A stretch of DNA of 64,000 nucleotides from assembly GCF_003184905.1 (NCBI RefSeq), contig NZ_KZ821207.1:8894-72893 (forward strand). The letters are read 5' to 3'. This DNA comes from Bacillus sp. CGMCC 1.16541 (GTDB lineage: Bacteria > Bacillota > Bacilli > Bacillales > Bacillaceae_H). Under the pieces are notes generated by a model. The model worked only from the letters and a program-made list of their open reading frames with translations. It did not search any database and was not told the origin of the DNA. Both the position numbers and the translations under genes were made by a program. Below are positions 43,286-51,413 of the stretch, piece by piece (the stretch's first letter is position 1; every line of letters starts with the position of its first letter).

Positions 43286-43723
43286 TTATTGTTTTTCTTC
43301 AGTCTCTTTTTCTTTATCTGTGGTTGAAGAAGAGGTAAAAGGGAAAAACATATCGGTGTAAATTTTAAAAAATGAATTAAGCATACTTTGATATTGTTCA
43401 AGTGAGTTCGCCCATAATTGTAAATATTGCTCTCCCGCATCAGTTAGTGAATAAATGCGACGAGCTGGACCATCTGATGAGGTATCCCATTCAGATTTAA
43501 TTAAGTTATCTTTTTCTAGTTGTCGTAATGTGCGATAAACATTTCCTTGATCAACCGATGTAAATCCATAGTTCATCAATTGTTGAATGAGCTTATAACC
43601 GTGTAAGTTCCAACCTCGTAAGCTCAAGAGCAAAAAAGGAATCATAAAGTTTTTAGGAGTACCACTTATCGCTTTTTCTAAGTTGGATGTAGTGGAGTTT
43701 TTATCTTTGTCATTCATAGACAA
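43286..43723 (-). CDS. phaQ: PhaQ-like PadR-family repressor
   Basis: This 145-residue protein has a PadR winged HTH (MIPFLLLSLRGWNLHGYKLIQQL, DQGNVYRTLRQLEKDNLIKSEW, GPARRIYSLTDAGEQYL). In B. megaterium PhaQ senses PHB and represses phaQ and phaP. The N terminus is Ser/Thr/Asp/Lys-rich and probably disordered. TTG 43723 is taken as the start, with AGGGG 7 bases before it; ATG 43717 is possible. A palindrome overlaps its own promoter. Confidence 0.88.
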   Translation of the reverse strand: MSMNDKDKNSTTSNLEKAISGTPKNFMIPFLLLSLRGWNLHGYKLIQQLMNYGFTSVDQGNVYRTLRQLEKDNLIKSEWDTSSDGPARRIYSLTDAGEQYLQLWANSLEQYQSMLNSFFKIYTDMFFPFTSSSTTDKEKETEEKQ

Positions 43724-43765
43724 GGGATCACCCCTATTCAAAATAATAAGTAATGTGTACCTATG

Positions 43766-43798
43766 TGTAATTTACACCTATCTGATAAAAATGTCAAC
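43766..43798 (-). promoter_or_regulatory. phaQ promoter and overlapping palindromic operator
   Basis: On the minus strand TTGACA (43798-43793), a 17-bp spacer and TAAATT (43775-43770) make a promoter. The 13-bp palindrome GTGTAATTTACAC (43766-43778) covers the -10. A partly matching TGTGTACC lies just left. It is a natural candidate for PhaQ autoregulation. Confidence 0.6.
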
Positions 43799-43856
43799 CA
43801 ATATATGGATGGTTAACGAAAAATAGGTTTTTCTTCCTCTTTCTTCGAATAAGTTT

Positions 43857-43915
43857 GTTGATTTACACTCTAGGATGCTTGCTTTCTGTCGGGTGTGCGT
43901 TGCGTGTTTTCGTTG
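43857..43915. repeat. decayed copy of the 130-bp intergenic repeat
   Basis: GTTGATTTACACTC, then GATGCT, GCTTTC and TGTGCGTTG, match the first 55 or so bases of the 130-bp element with about 20 percent substitutions. The matching flank TTCTTCGAATAAG precedes it. The 3' half cannot be recognised. Beyond it, the 43742-44377 gap contains the two promoters and no gene. Confidence 0.7.
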
Positions 43916-44172
43916 ACAACCCTTTTCTGCTTGGGGAAGTTAGAAAAGAGTATTCCCTTCCTTTATCATTTCAGTCGAGAAGACCCCCACCTTATTAATC
44001 AATGTAATTCTTTAAAGATTCTTAGAAGGAGAAACACGGTGCGGTAAAACGGTCGTTGGTGAGAAACTTACTTTTCAACAAGAACACCTAAAGTCTTCTA
44101 GGTTAAAGGGACGATTTTTGTTATTTCGACAGGAATCGTCAAAAGATATCAAAATCTATCAAAAATTTAGAA

Positions 44173-44201
44173 TTGTCTATTGAAAGAAAGCAATTTATAA
44201 T
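44173..44201 (+). promoter_or_regulatory. sigma-A promoter of phaRBC
   Basis: TTGTCT (44173-44178), a 17-bp spacer and a perfect TATAAT (44196-44201), about 175 bp before phaR. The long leader up to 44377 contains AT-rich sequence with no obvious riboswitch. Confidence 0.65.
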
Positions 44202-44377
44202 AAAGATAAGCAAGAAAGTAAAAATTTTCATATTCACGTAAAAATATGCTGATGAATGCCGGTATGTTTGTGAATGAGCAAACGAAAAATTGTTTGCTGC
44301 TTTTAATCTAATCGGGTGACCGATGAGGTTAAGAGAAGAACCATCACTTTTAATACAACGGGAAAGGAGATGGAACA

Positions 44378-44941
44378 GTGGATCAACAAAAAGTATTTGA
44401 CCCATTTTTAGCTTGGAAAGAAGTATATGACAAGACGGAATCTTATTGGGGCAAGGTGATCGGTGAAAACATTCAACGCGATGAGTTCTCTCAACTATTG
44501 GGGAACGTGTTGAATATGAATCTTCAGTATCAGCAAGCCGTTAATGAGGTAACAGGTCGTTACTTCGAGCAAACAAACATCCCGACAAAGGATGATGTTG
44601 CAAATGTTGCGTCGTTAGTGATTAATGTCGAAGAAAAAATTGAAGGGCTTGAAGAGCGCTTTGACGATTTCGAGACAAATCAAGAAAACAATGCAGCATT
44701 AAAACGTGAGTTAAGTAAAGTAAAAACCGACATGAAAGCGCTAGATAAAAAGTTAGATCGAGTGTTAGCGGCGCTTGAAGGTCAAAGCCAGCTTCAAGAA
44801 ACACTTCAAGAAAAGCTTCAACAGCAACTTCAACAACAGAGTGAAAAGCTTCAAACGCAACTTTTAGAACAACAAATGGAGTTACTCGATCAATCAACAG
44901 CACCTCAAAAAGAAAAAAGCAAACAAGAAGTTAGTAAATAA
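44378..44941 (+). CDS. phaR: PhaR subunit of class IV PHA synthase
   Basis: This 187-residue protein has the PhaR N terminus (FDPFLAWKEVYDKTESYWGK), a conserved central helix (EFSQLLGNVLNMNLQYQQAVN...RYFEQTNIPTKDDVANVASLV) and a long Gln-rich coiled-coil tail. It forms the active class IV PHA synthase with PhaC. The start is GTG with AAAGGAG. It is the first gene of phaRBC. Confidence 0.95.
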   Translation: MDQQKVFDPFLAWKEVYDKTESYWGKVIGENIQRDEFSQLLGNVLNMNLQYQQAVNEVTGRYFEQTNIPTKDDVANVASLVINVEEKIEGLEERFDDFETNQENNAALKRELSKVKTDMKALDKKLDRVLAALEGQSQLQETLQEKLQQQLQQQSEKLQTQLLEQQMELLDQSTAPQKEKSKQEVSK

Positions 44942-45035
44942 TTTTTGTTTGTAAGGGGAAAGAGCACCAACTACTGCTTTTATTTTCATTATGCAATATA
45001 CAAAACTTATAGCTGAAGCAAGGGGGATATGAAGG

Positions 45036-45779
45036 ATGATTTCATTAAAAGACAAAGTAGCAATCGTAACAGGTGGTTCAAAAGGGATTGGAGCAGCGAT
45101 TACAAAAGAGCTTGCTTCTCAAGGGGTAAAAGTAGCGGTAAACTACAACAGCAGTAAAGAATCTGCAGAAGCATTAGTAAACGAAATTAAAGAAAACGGC
45201 GGCGACGCAATTGCTGTTCAAGCTGACGTTTCGTATTCTGATCAAGCAAAGAATCTAATTGAAGCAACGAAGGAAGCATTTGGCCAAGTTGATATTTTAG
45301 TTAATAATGCTGGTATTACACGCGATCGTTCGTTCAAAAAATTAGGTGAAGAAGATTGGAAAAAAGTAATTGATGTCAATTTACATAGCGTATACAATAC
45401 AACATCTGCTGCGCTTACATATCTTCAAGCATCTGAAGCTGGCCGCATTATTAATATCTCTTCTATTATTGGTCAAGCTGGTGGTTTCGGTCAAACAAAC
45501 TATTCAGCTGCAAAAGCAGGTATGCTAGGCTTTACAAAATCATTAGCATTAGAGCTTGCTCGTACAGGGGTAACAGTAAACGCGATTTGCCCTGGTTTCA
45601 TTGAAACAGAAATGGTTCTGGCAATTCCAGAAGACATTCGTGAGCAAATCGTTTCAAAAATTCCAACTCGTCGCTTCGGTCAAGCGGAAGAAATTGCACG
45701 CGGCGTTGTATTCTTATGTCAAGATGGTGCATATATTACAGGTCAACAATTAAACATTAACGGCGGTCTGTACATGTAA
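45036..45779 (+). CDS. phaB: acetoacetyl-CoA reductase
   Basis: This 247-residue short-chain dehydrogenase has the NADPH-binding TGGSKGIG motif, NNAG, the catalytic Ser in ISSIIG, YSAAKAG (Tyr and Lys), and PGFIETEM. It makes (R)-3-hydroxybutyryl-CoA for PHB synthesis. Sequence alone would also allow FabG; the position between phaR and phaC decides. It is separated from phaC by a stem-loop. Confidence 0.93.
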   Translation: MISLKDKVAIVTGGSKGIGAAITKELASQGVKVAVNYNSSKESAEALVNEIKENGGDAIAVQADVSYSDQAKNLIEATKEAFGQVDILVNNAGITRDRSFKKLGEEDWKKVIDVNLHSVYNTTSAALTYLQASEAGRIINISSIIGQAGGFGQTNYSAAKAGMLGFTKSLALELARTGVTVNAICPGFIETEMVLAIPEDIREQIVSKIPTRRFGQAEEIARGVVFLCQDGAYITGQQLNINGGLYM

Positions 45780-45800
45780 TTGCCCCTTCGGCAAATATAA

Positions 45801-45839
45801 AACTGTCTAGCCCTGACATTTGTCGGGGCTAAACAGTTA
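45801..45839 (+). terminator. stem-loop between phaB and phaC
   Basis: ACTGTCTAGCCCTGACA / TGTCGGGGCTAAACAGT is a strong 16-bp stem with a 2-base loop, followed by TATTA and no real T run. It may be a partial terminator or an RNA stabiliser or processing site tuning phaC relative to phaRB. Confidence 0.55.
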
Positions 45840-45911
45840 TTACATCGGTGGGAAGTCATGGAAACGAAAATTAAGTATTCACAACATACTGTAGAAAGGT
45901 TGTGTAAATTC

Positions 45912-47000
45912 ATGATGACGGCGTATCTAACGGAATGGGAAAAGTACATTAAATCCATGCCAAATGAGTATAAAAGCCAAGTGAATCGTTTTAAACGCGC
46001 ATTTGAAATTGTCGCAACAGAACCAGAACCAGAAGTAGGCTTAACTCCAAAAGAGGTTATTTGGAAAAAGAATAAATCAAAGCTTTATCGTTACACACCA
46101 ACACAAGAAAAGCTTCATAAAACACCAATCTTAATGGTGTATGCGATGATCAACAAGCCTTACATTTTAGACTTAACACCAGGCAATAGCCTCGTGGAGT
46201 ACCTTGTGAATCGTGGTTTTGATGTGTATCTTCTTGATTGGGGAACTCCTGGATTGGAAGATAGTCACATGAAGCTTGAGGATTATGTTGTAGACTACAT
46301 TCCAAAAGCCGCGAAAAAAGTGTTGCGCACGTCTGGTGCCTCTGATATCTCTGTACTAGGTTATTGTATGGGTGGAACGATGACATCTATTTTTGCATCG
46401 TTAAATGAAGACATTCCTTTGAAAAATTTAATCTTCATGACAAGTCCATTTGATTTCTCAGAGACAGGGTTGTATGGCCATTTCTTAGATGAGCGTTACT
46501 TTAACCTTGATAAAGCGGTAGATGTGTTAGGAAACATCCCGCCTGAAATGATTGACTTTGGTAACAAAATGTTAAAGCCAATTACGAACTTTTACGGTCC
46601 ATATGTGACACTTGTAGATCGTTCGGAAAATCAACGCTTCGTTGAAAGTTGGAAGCTCATGCAAAAGTGGGTCGCAGATGGCATTCCGTTTCCGGGTGAG
46701 TCTTATCGCCAATGGATTCGCGAGTTTTATCAGCAAAACAAACTTATCAATGGTGAGTTAGAAGTGCGTGGTAAAAAAGTGGACCTTGCCAATATTAAAG
46801 CGAACGTGTTAAACATCGCAGCAAGCCGAGACCACATCGCCATGCCACATCAAGTAGAAGCATTGATGGATGTAATTTCAAGTAAAGATAAAGAGTATAA
46901 ACTTCTTCAAACAGGTCACGTTTCTGTTGTATTCGGTCCAAAAGCCGTGAATGAAACGTATCCAACGATTGGTGACTGGTTAGAGAAACGCTCTAAATAA
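45912..47000 (+). CDS. phaC: class IV PHA synthase catalytic subunit
   Basis: This about 362-residue protein agrees with Bacillus PhaC from TEWEKYIKSMP onward. The lipase-like box GYCMGGT has the catalytic Cys near residue 151-152. FDVYLLDWGTPG, the Asp in AASRDHIAMPHQ and the His in LQTGHVSVVFG complete the triad. It polymerises 3-hydroxybutyryl-CoA. The start is taken at ATG 45912 to give the family length, although the ribosome site (AAAGG) is 12 bases off. ATG 45858, with GTGGGAAG, would add 18 residues and cannot be excluded. Confidence 0.95.
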   Translation: MMTAYLTEWEKYIKSMPNEYKSQVNRFKRAFEIVATEPEPEVGLTPKEVIWKKNKSKLYRYTPTQEKLHKTPILMVYAMINKPYILDLTPGNSLVEYLVNRGFDVYLLDWGTPGLEDSHMKLEDYVVDYIPKAAKKVLRTSGASDISVLGYCMGGTMTSIFASLNEDIPLKNLIFMTSPFDFSETGLYGHFLDERYFNLDKAVDVLGNIPPEMIDFGNKMLKPITNFYGPYVTLVDRSENQRFVESWKLMQKWVADGIPFPGESYRQWIREFYQQNKLINGELEVRGKKVDLANIKANVLNIAASRDHIAMPHQVEALMDVISSKDKEYKLLQTGHVSVVFGPKAVNETYPTIGDWLEKRSK

Positions 47001-47008
47001 GAATGTGT

Positions 47009-47047
47009 AAAGAGAAGGGTCAATTGCAATTGGCTCTTCTCTTTTTT
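47009..47047 (+). terminator. terminator of phaRBC
   Basis: AAAGAGAAGGGTCAATT / AATTGGCTCTTCTCTTTTTT hairpin. Confidence 0.85.
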
Positions 47048-47200
47048 GTATGTAAATTTTCAATGATTGTTAGACACTAAATGAAAAACAGGAAGGAGTA
47101 TACACATGTATGGTATATAGTATTCTGTTAGCAAGAAATACTGCGTGATGTAATCACAAAGGGAAATCATCCAGATATGAACCTTTATCAATCTCAATGA

Positions 47201-47242
47201 AAAAACCTCTTGGCTAAAGTGTAGACAAGAGGGATGTTTTTA
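47201..47242 (-). terminator. terminator of glcDF
   Basis: AAAAACCTCTTG / CAAGAGGGATGTTTTT on the minus strand, overlapping the glcF stop. Confidence 0.75.
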
Positions 47243-48592
47243 CATTGTTTTTTGGTTTGTTTGCTTTTGACCGTATTCATACGCTTCAATGAGTAAATCA
47301 ACAATATGAACAGCGCGCATTTTATCGCTTACTCCTTCACGCTCAATCCCAAGCTTCATTTGAAGCAGACATCCAGGGTTTGCAGTCGCAATGGTTGTCG
47401 CTTGTGTCGCTTTTGCTTGCTCCATTTTATGATCTAAAATTTGCATCGACATGTCTGATTCAATAATGTTGTAGATACCTGCTGAACCGCAGCAACGATC
47501 GGCATCTTTCATTTCCGTAAACTGCACGCCTTCAATCGCATGAAGAAGCTGACGAGGTTCACCGGATGTTCGCATCACATTACGTAAATGACAAGAATCT
47601 TGATACGTAATGACTTGATTTGGTAATTGTAAAGGTTGTTTATGAAAATCAAGTTCAACTAAAATACTTGAAATATCTTTTAACTTTGCGACAAAGGCTT
47701 TCGCACGGTCTGCCCATTGTAGATCATCTTTTAACAAATGATCGTAATCAATTAAAAATCCACCACAGCCACCTGCGTTTGTAATGATGTAATCTACGTT
47801 GTCGTTTTCGAACGCTTCAATGTTACGCTTGGCGAGTTCCTTTGCTTGTGCTTTTTCACCACTGTGTCCATGAAGAGCACCGCAGCATGCTTGTGTTTTG
47901 GGAATGACAATGTCACAACCAGCCAATTGAAGAAGCTTCATCGTTGCATCATTTGTCCCCATAAACATCGTGTCCATTAAGCATCCAGAAAAGAAGGCGA
48001 CACGCTTTTTTTGTGTACCATGCGCTTGTAAAGACGTAGGGCGATTTTTCATTTCTTTTAGTGTTGGAACAGTGGGCAATATTTTCTCCATTGTCGCTAA
48101 ATGGTCAGGTAATACGTTCAACACGCCAGTTTTACGAACAATCTTTTGCAGCCCAGAACGTTGATATACACCTAATAAACTTGTGGCTGCACGCATGCGG
48201 TTTTGGTGTTGGAACATTCCTTTAAACACGACATTACGAACGGCACGAACAGGTAGTGAGTGCTTTTTATTTTGGTTAATAATATCGCGCGCTTCTTCAA
48301 GTAAATGGCCGTACTTAACGCCTGACGGACAAACCGGTTCACACGCACGACAACCAAGACATAATTCAAGTGAGCGTTCTACATCTTCATCTGGTTCAAT
48401 GACACCGTCGACAACGGCTTTCATTAAAGCAATACGACCGCGAGGAGAATGAGACTCTTGATACCCTGACTCAATATAAGTCGGACAAGATGGTAAGCAA
48501 AAGCCACAGCGCATACAGTTAAGGAGTTCATCTTCATTCATTTGTTCTTTAAATTTCTCTTGGATGACTTCACGTTCTTTTACTGTTGTCAT
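47240..48592 (-). CDS. glcF: glycolate oxidase iron-sulfur subunit
   Basis: This 450-residue protein has two 4Fe-4S clusters near the N terminus (CMRCGFCLPSCPTY, CLGCRACEPVCPSG) and two CCG domains (ACCGALHGHSG, RCCGSAGIYN). It passes electrons from the GlcD flavoprotein to the respiratory chain. Its start overlaps the glcD stop by 4 bp. The B. subtilis equivalents are ysfD and ysfC, so (S)-lactate or glycolate may both be substrates. Confidence 0.93.
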   Translation of the reverse strand: MTTVKEREVIQEKFKEQMNEDELLNCMRCGFCLPSCPTYIESGYQESHSPRGRIALMKAVVDGVIEPDEDVERSLELCLGCRACEPVCPSGVKYGHLLEEARDIINQNKKHSLPVRAVRNVVFKGMFQHQNRMRAATSLLGVYQRSGLQKIVRKTGVLNVLPDHLATMEKILPTVPTLKEMKNRPTSLQAHGTQKKRVAFFSGCLMDTMFMGTNDATMKLLQLAGCDIVIPKTQACCGALHGHSGEKAQAKELAKRNIEAFENDNVDYIITNAGGCGGFLIDYDHLLKDDLQWADRAKAFVAKLKDISSILVELDFHKQPLQLPNQVITYQDSCHLRNVMRTSGEPRQLLHAIEGVQFTEMKDADRCCGSAGIYNIIESDMSMQILDHKMEQAKATQATTIATANPGCLLQMKLGIEREGVSDKMRAVHIVDLLIEAYEYGQKQTNQKTM

Positions 48593-50001
48593 TTTGTCAC
48601 CACCACACGTTTACGCTCATCTTTAGCGAAAATTTTACCAGGATTCATAATATTATTTGGATCAAATGCTTGCTTTAACGTCTTCATTGCAGCAATTCCT
48701 TCTGCCCCAAGCTTCAACTCGAGGTAAGGAGCTTTCATCTCTCCAACTCCATGTTCACCAGTAATCGTCCCACCAAGTTCAATTGCTTTTTCAAAAATCG
48801 AAGCAAACGCTTGCTCGACGCGCTCGATTTCATCGTGATCACGTGAATCGGTTGGGCAAGTTGGGTGAAGGTTTCCATCTCCAGCGTGACCGAATGTACA
48901 AATCTTCACGTTGTATTCCTCAGCAATATCATTGATCGCTGTAACCATCTTGGCAATTTCAGAACGAGGAACCGTTGCATCTTCTAGAATGGTCGTTGGC
49001 TTTAAGCGAGCGAGTGCAGATAAAGCCGAACGACGTGCTGTGCGAAGTGCATCGGCTTGTTGTTCTGATTCTGCAACTTGAACGGATACAGCTTGTTCAG
49101 ACGTACATACTTCAGCTATTTTCTGAATATCACGATCGACGACTTCTTGAGGACCATCTTGTTCAATTAATAAAACAGCTTTCACGTTTGTTGGTAATCC
49201 AATCTTTACAAAATCTTCGACCACTTGAAGTGTTGGCTGATCTAAAAATTCAAGCGTTGTTGGAATGATTTTGTTTGAGATGATTTTTGAGACTGAACGA
49301 GCTGCTGCTTCTAAATCTTGATAAAGAGCTAAAATTGTTTTCTTTGTTTCTGGCATCGGTACAAGCTTTAATGTTGCTTCCGTAATGATACAAAGCGTTC
49401 CTTCTGATCCAACAAATAAACGAGTTAAATCATAACCTGCTACGTCTTTTGCGAGTTTCCCACCTGTGCGAATGATATCACCATTTGGCATAACAGCTTC
49501 TAGCGCCATGACGTAATCACGTGTCACTCCATACTTTAGACCACGCAATCCGCCTGAGTTTTCATTAATGTTGCCACCGATTGTTGAGATTTTCATCGAG
49601 CTAGGGTCTGGTGGGTAAAATAATCCTTTTTCTTCTACCGCATGAATCATGTCGAGCGTAATCACACCCGGTTGTACCGTGACAGTCAAATTCTCTTCAT
49701 CGATTTCTAGAATCTTGTTCATATGTTTAAAAAGAATGACAAGACCACCTTCTGTTGGACACGTTCCTGCACAAAGGTTTGTTCCTGATCCACGTGGAAC
49801 AATGGGAATCTGATGTTCGTTACAGATTTTCACAATGTCTGCTACTTCTTTTGTGTTTCGCGGTGCAATCACGGCATCTGGCATTGATTGAAATTGAGGT
49901 GTTGCATCATATGAATAAACGAGTCGGCCCACTTTGGAGTCGTCATAGTTTTCTAGACCTACAATATGGATAAATTGTTGTTTGATTTCTGATGTAATCA
50001 T
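48589..50001 (-). CDS. glcD: glycolate oxidase FAD-binding subunit
   Basis: This 470-residue protein has a PCMH-type FAD domain with VPRGSGTNLCAG, NINENSGGLRGLKYG and GGKLAKDVAGYDLTRLFVGSEGTL. The C-terminal FAD-oxidase domain holds GHAGDGNLHPTCP and GEHGVG, and ends with FDPNNIMNPGK. It oxidises a 2-hydroxyacid, most likely glycolate. ATG 50001 follows AAAAAAGGATG; the open frame to 50061 has no ribosome site. It is coupled to glcF and lies after the regulator gene on the same strand. Confidence 0.93.
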   Translation of the reverse strand: MITSEIKQQFIHIVGLENYDDSKVGRLVYSYDATPQFQSMPDAVIAPRNTKEVADIVKICNEHQIPIVPRGSGTNLCAGTCPTEGGLVILFKHMNKILEIDEENLTVTVQPGVITLDMIHAVEEKGLFYPPDPSSMKISTIGGNINENSGGLRGLKYGVTRDYVMALEAVMPNGDIIRTGGKLAKDVAGYDLTRLFVGSEGTLCIITEATLKLVPMPETKKTILALYQDLEAAARSVSKIISNKIIPTTLEFLDQPTLQVVEDFVKIGLPTNVKAVLLIEQDGPQEVVDRDIQKIAEVCTSEQAVSVQVAESEQQADALRTARRSALSALARLKPTTILEDATVPRSEIAKMVTAINDIAEEYNVKICTFGHAGDGNLHPTCPTDSRDHDEIERVEQAFASIFEKAIELGGTITGEHGVGEMKAPYLELKLGAEGIAAMKTLKQAFDPNNIMNPGKIFAKDERKRVVVTK

Positions 50002-50027
50002 CGTTATCGCATCCTTTTTTATCATGA

Positions 50028-50041
50028 TGAAACCGTTTAAC
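50028..50041 (-). promoter_or_regulatory. cre-like site before glcD
   Basis: TGAAACCGTTTAAC (plus strand) matches TGWAANCGNTNWCA at 10 of 12 fixed positions. It lies 27 bp upstream of glcD, a place where CcpA could repress. Confidence 0.45.
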
Positions 50042-50067
50042 TGATCTCTTTTGTTCATCATAAAAAA

Positions 50068-50118
50068 GAAAAGAAGAGATATCTATAGATGAATATCTAA
50101 AAAATATCTCTTCTTTTA
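50068..50118 (-). terminator. terminator of the cdaR-like gene
   Basis: AAAGAAGAGATAT / ATATCTCTTCTTTT with inner AGATAT pairing separates the regulator from glcD. Confidence 0.7.
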
Positions 50119-51225
50119 TTAACTTTTTGGATGTTCCTCTAAAAATTGAAGCGCCAAATATAAGCTCACAACGTCAGAAGAAACTTTTAAGTTAAGCTTA
50201 GTGGCCTGCTCTAGCTTTTTGATGCGGTAATGAAGCGTATTAATATGAATATGAAGTGCTTCAGCCGTTGCTTTTAATGACATGTTTTCGTGAAAGTAAG
50301 TATGAAAAGTGGAAAGAAGCTCGTCATCTTTTGCAACGGAACCGAGCACACGTGTCACGAAATCTTTCCTCGTTTCTAGAGAAATGTCTTTTAAACACAT
50401 TTCAAGGCGTAAATCTTCATCAAATACAATCGTATCGTGCTTCATTGCTACGGTTAACGCGCGCTCTGCTTGTTCATACGACTGTAAGAGGTTGTCACTT
50501 GAAATAGGTTGACCGGCACCAACCGAAACAGTAAGTTGCCATGTATCTTCAATAAATGATTTTAGCTTGTTCACTTTTTGCAGAGTGGTTTCAGTTGTTA
50601 CATATTCATTTACAGCTTGCGCAATGAGGAGACGATCGTTTCCCCAACGAATGAGAACATCTTCTTCACTTAAAAAGTGATGAAGCTGCCAAATGTCTCG
50701 CTTCATTGCATGTTCTTCATGAAAGAAAAGCAAAAGAATTTGTCGATTTGCTTCAAGGTTCATATGCAAAAGGCGTGCACGTTCACGAAAAGCAGATGTC
50801 CAATCTTTTAAGTGAAGCCAATCAAATACAAATGCTTCAAGCATGCGTGAGCGCCATTCCATTTGTTCAGCATAATAATTATCTTGAATGAGTAACTCGG
50901 TCATTTTTCGCAACAATTGTCCATACGGTAAAATTTGATCGGGGTTACCTGTAATACCAATTACACCAATAATGTCTTGTGAGAAAAAAATAGGGAGGTT
51001 CACGCCAGGCTTTACACCTTTCATCACATTTGTATCCGCTTTGGTGATGACAACTGTTCGTCGTTCTTTTATACTAAGAAGGGCACCTTCGTGAAAAGCA
51101 CCGACACGATTTTCGTCTGTGCTTGCCACAATTGACCCATCTGTATTTACGATGATAATATCTTCATCTAGTAATGTTTTCACTTCGTACATAATTTTTT
51201 GGGCAAGTGAAGGTAATAGCAGCAC
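50119..51225 (-). CDS. CdaR/PucR-type regulator, likely of glcDF
   Basis: This 368-residue protein has the CdaR sugar-diacid-binding N domain (about 1-130: LAQKIMYEVKTLLDEDIIIVNTDGSIVAST, FFSQDIIGVIGITG). A GGDEF-like middle part follows, and a C-terminal PucR-type HTH (LKATAEALHIHINTLHYRIKKLEQAT). YsfB in B. subtilis has this form and sits next to the glycolate oxidase genes. The start is GTG with AGGAGG. Regulation of glcDF by glycolate is inferred from context. Confidence 0.88.
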   Translation of the reverse strand: MLLLPSLAQKIMYEVKTLLDEDIIIVNTDGSIVASTDENRVGAFHEGALLSIKERRTVVITKADTNVMKGVKPGVNLPIFFSQDIIGVIGITGNPDQILPYGQLLRKMTELLIQDNYYAEQMEWRSRMLEAFVFDWLHLKDWTSAFRERARLLHMNLEANRQILLLFFHEEHAMKRDIWQLHHFLSEEDVLIRWGNDRLLIAQAVNEYVTTETTLQKVNKLKSFIEDTWQLTVSVGAGQPISSDNLLQSYEQAERALTVAMKHDTIVFDEDLRLEMCLKDISLETRKDFVTRVLGSVAKDDELLSTFHTYFHENMSLKATAEALHIHINTLHYRIKKLEQATKLNLKVSSDVVSLYLALQFLEEHPKS

Positions 51226-51413
51226 AAAAAAACCTCCTGTTTCGTTTCGATTTCTGGCTTTACTTAGTATACCAAATCAAACAGACAAGAAGGGAGTGCA
51301 ATGGAAGTCGGTTGATTAAAAGGAATGTTTCTGATCGACTTCTTAAATGGTGTGTTTTCGGAAACACTTTTACTAAACTATAGTCGTATTACTTTAAAAA
51401 AGGAATGTCAATC

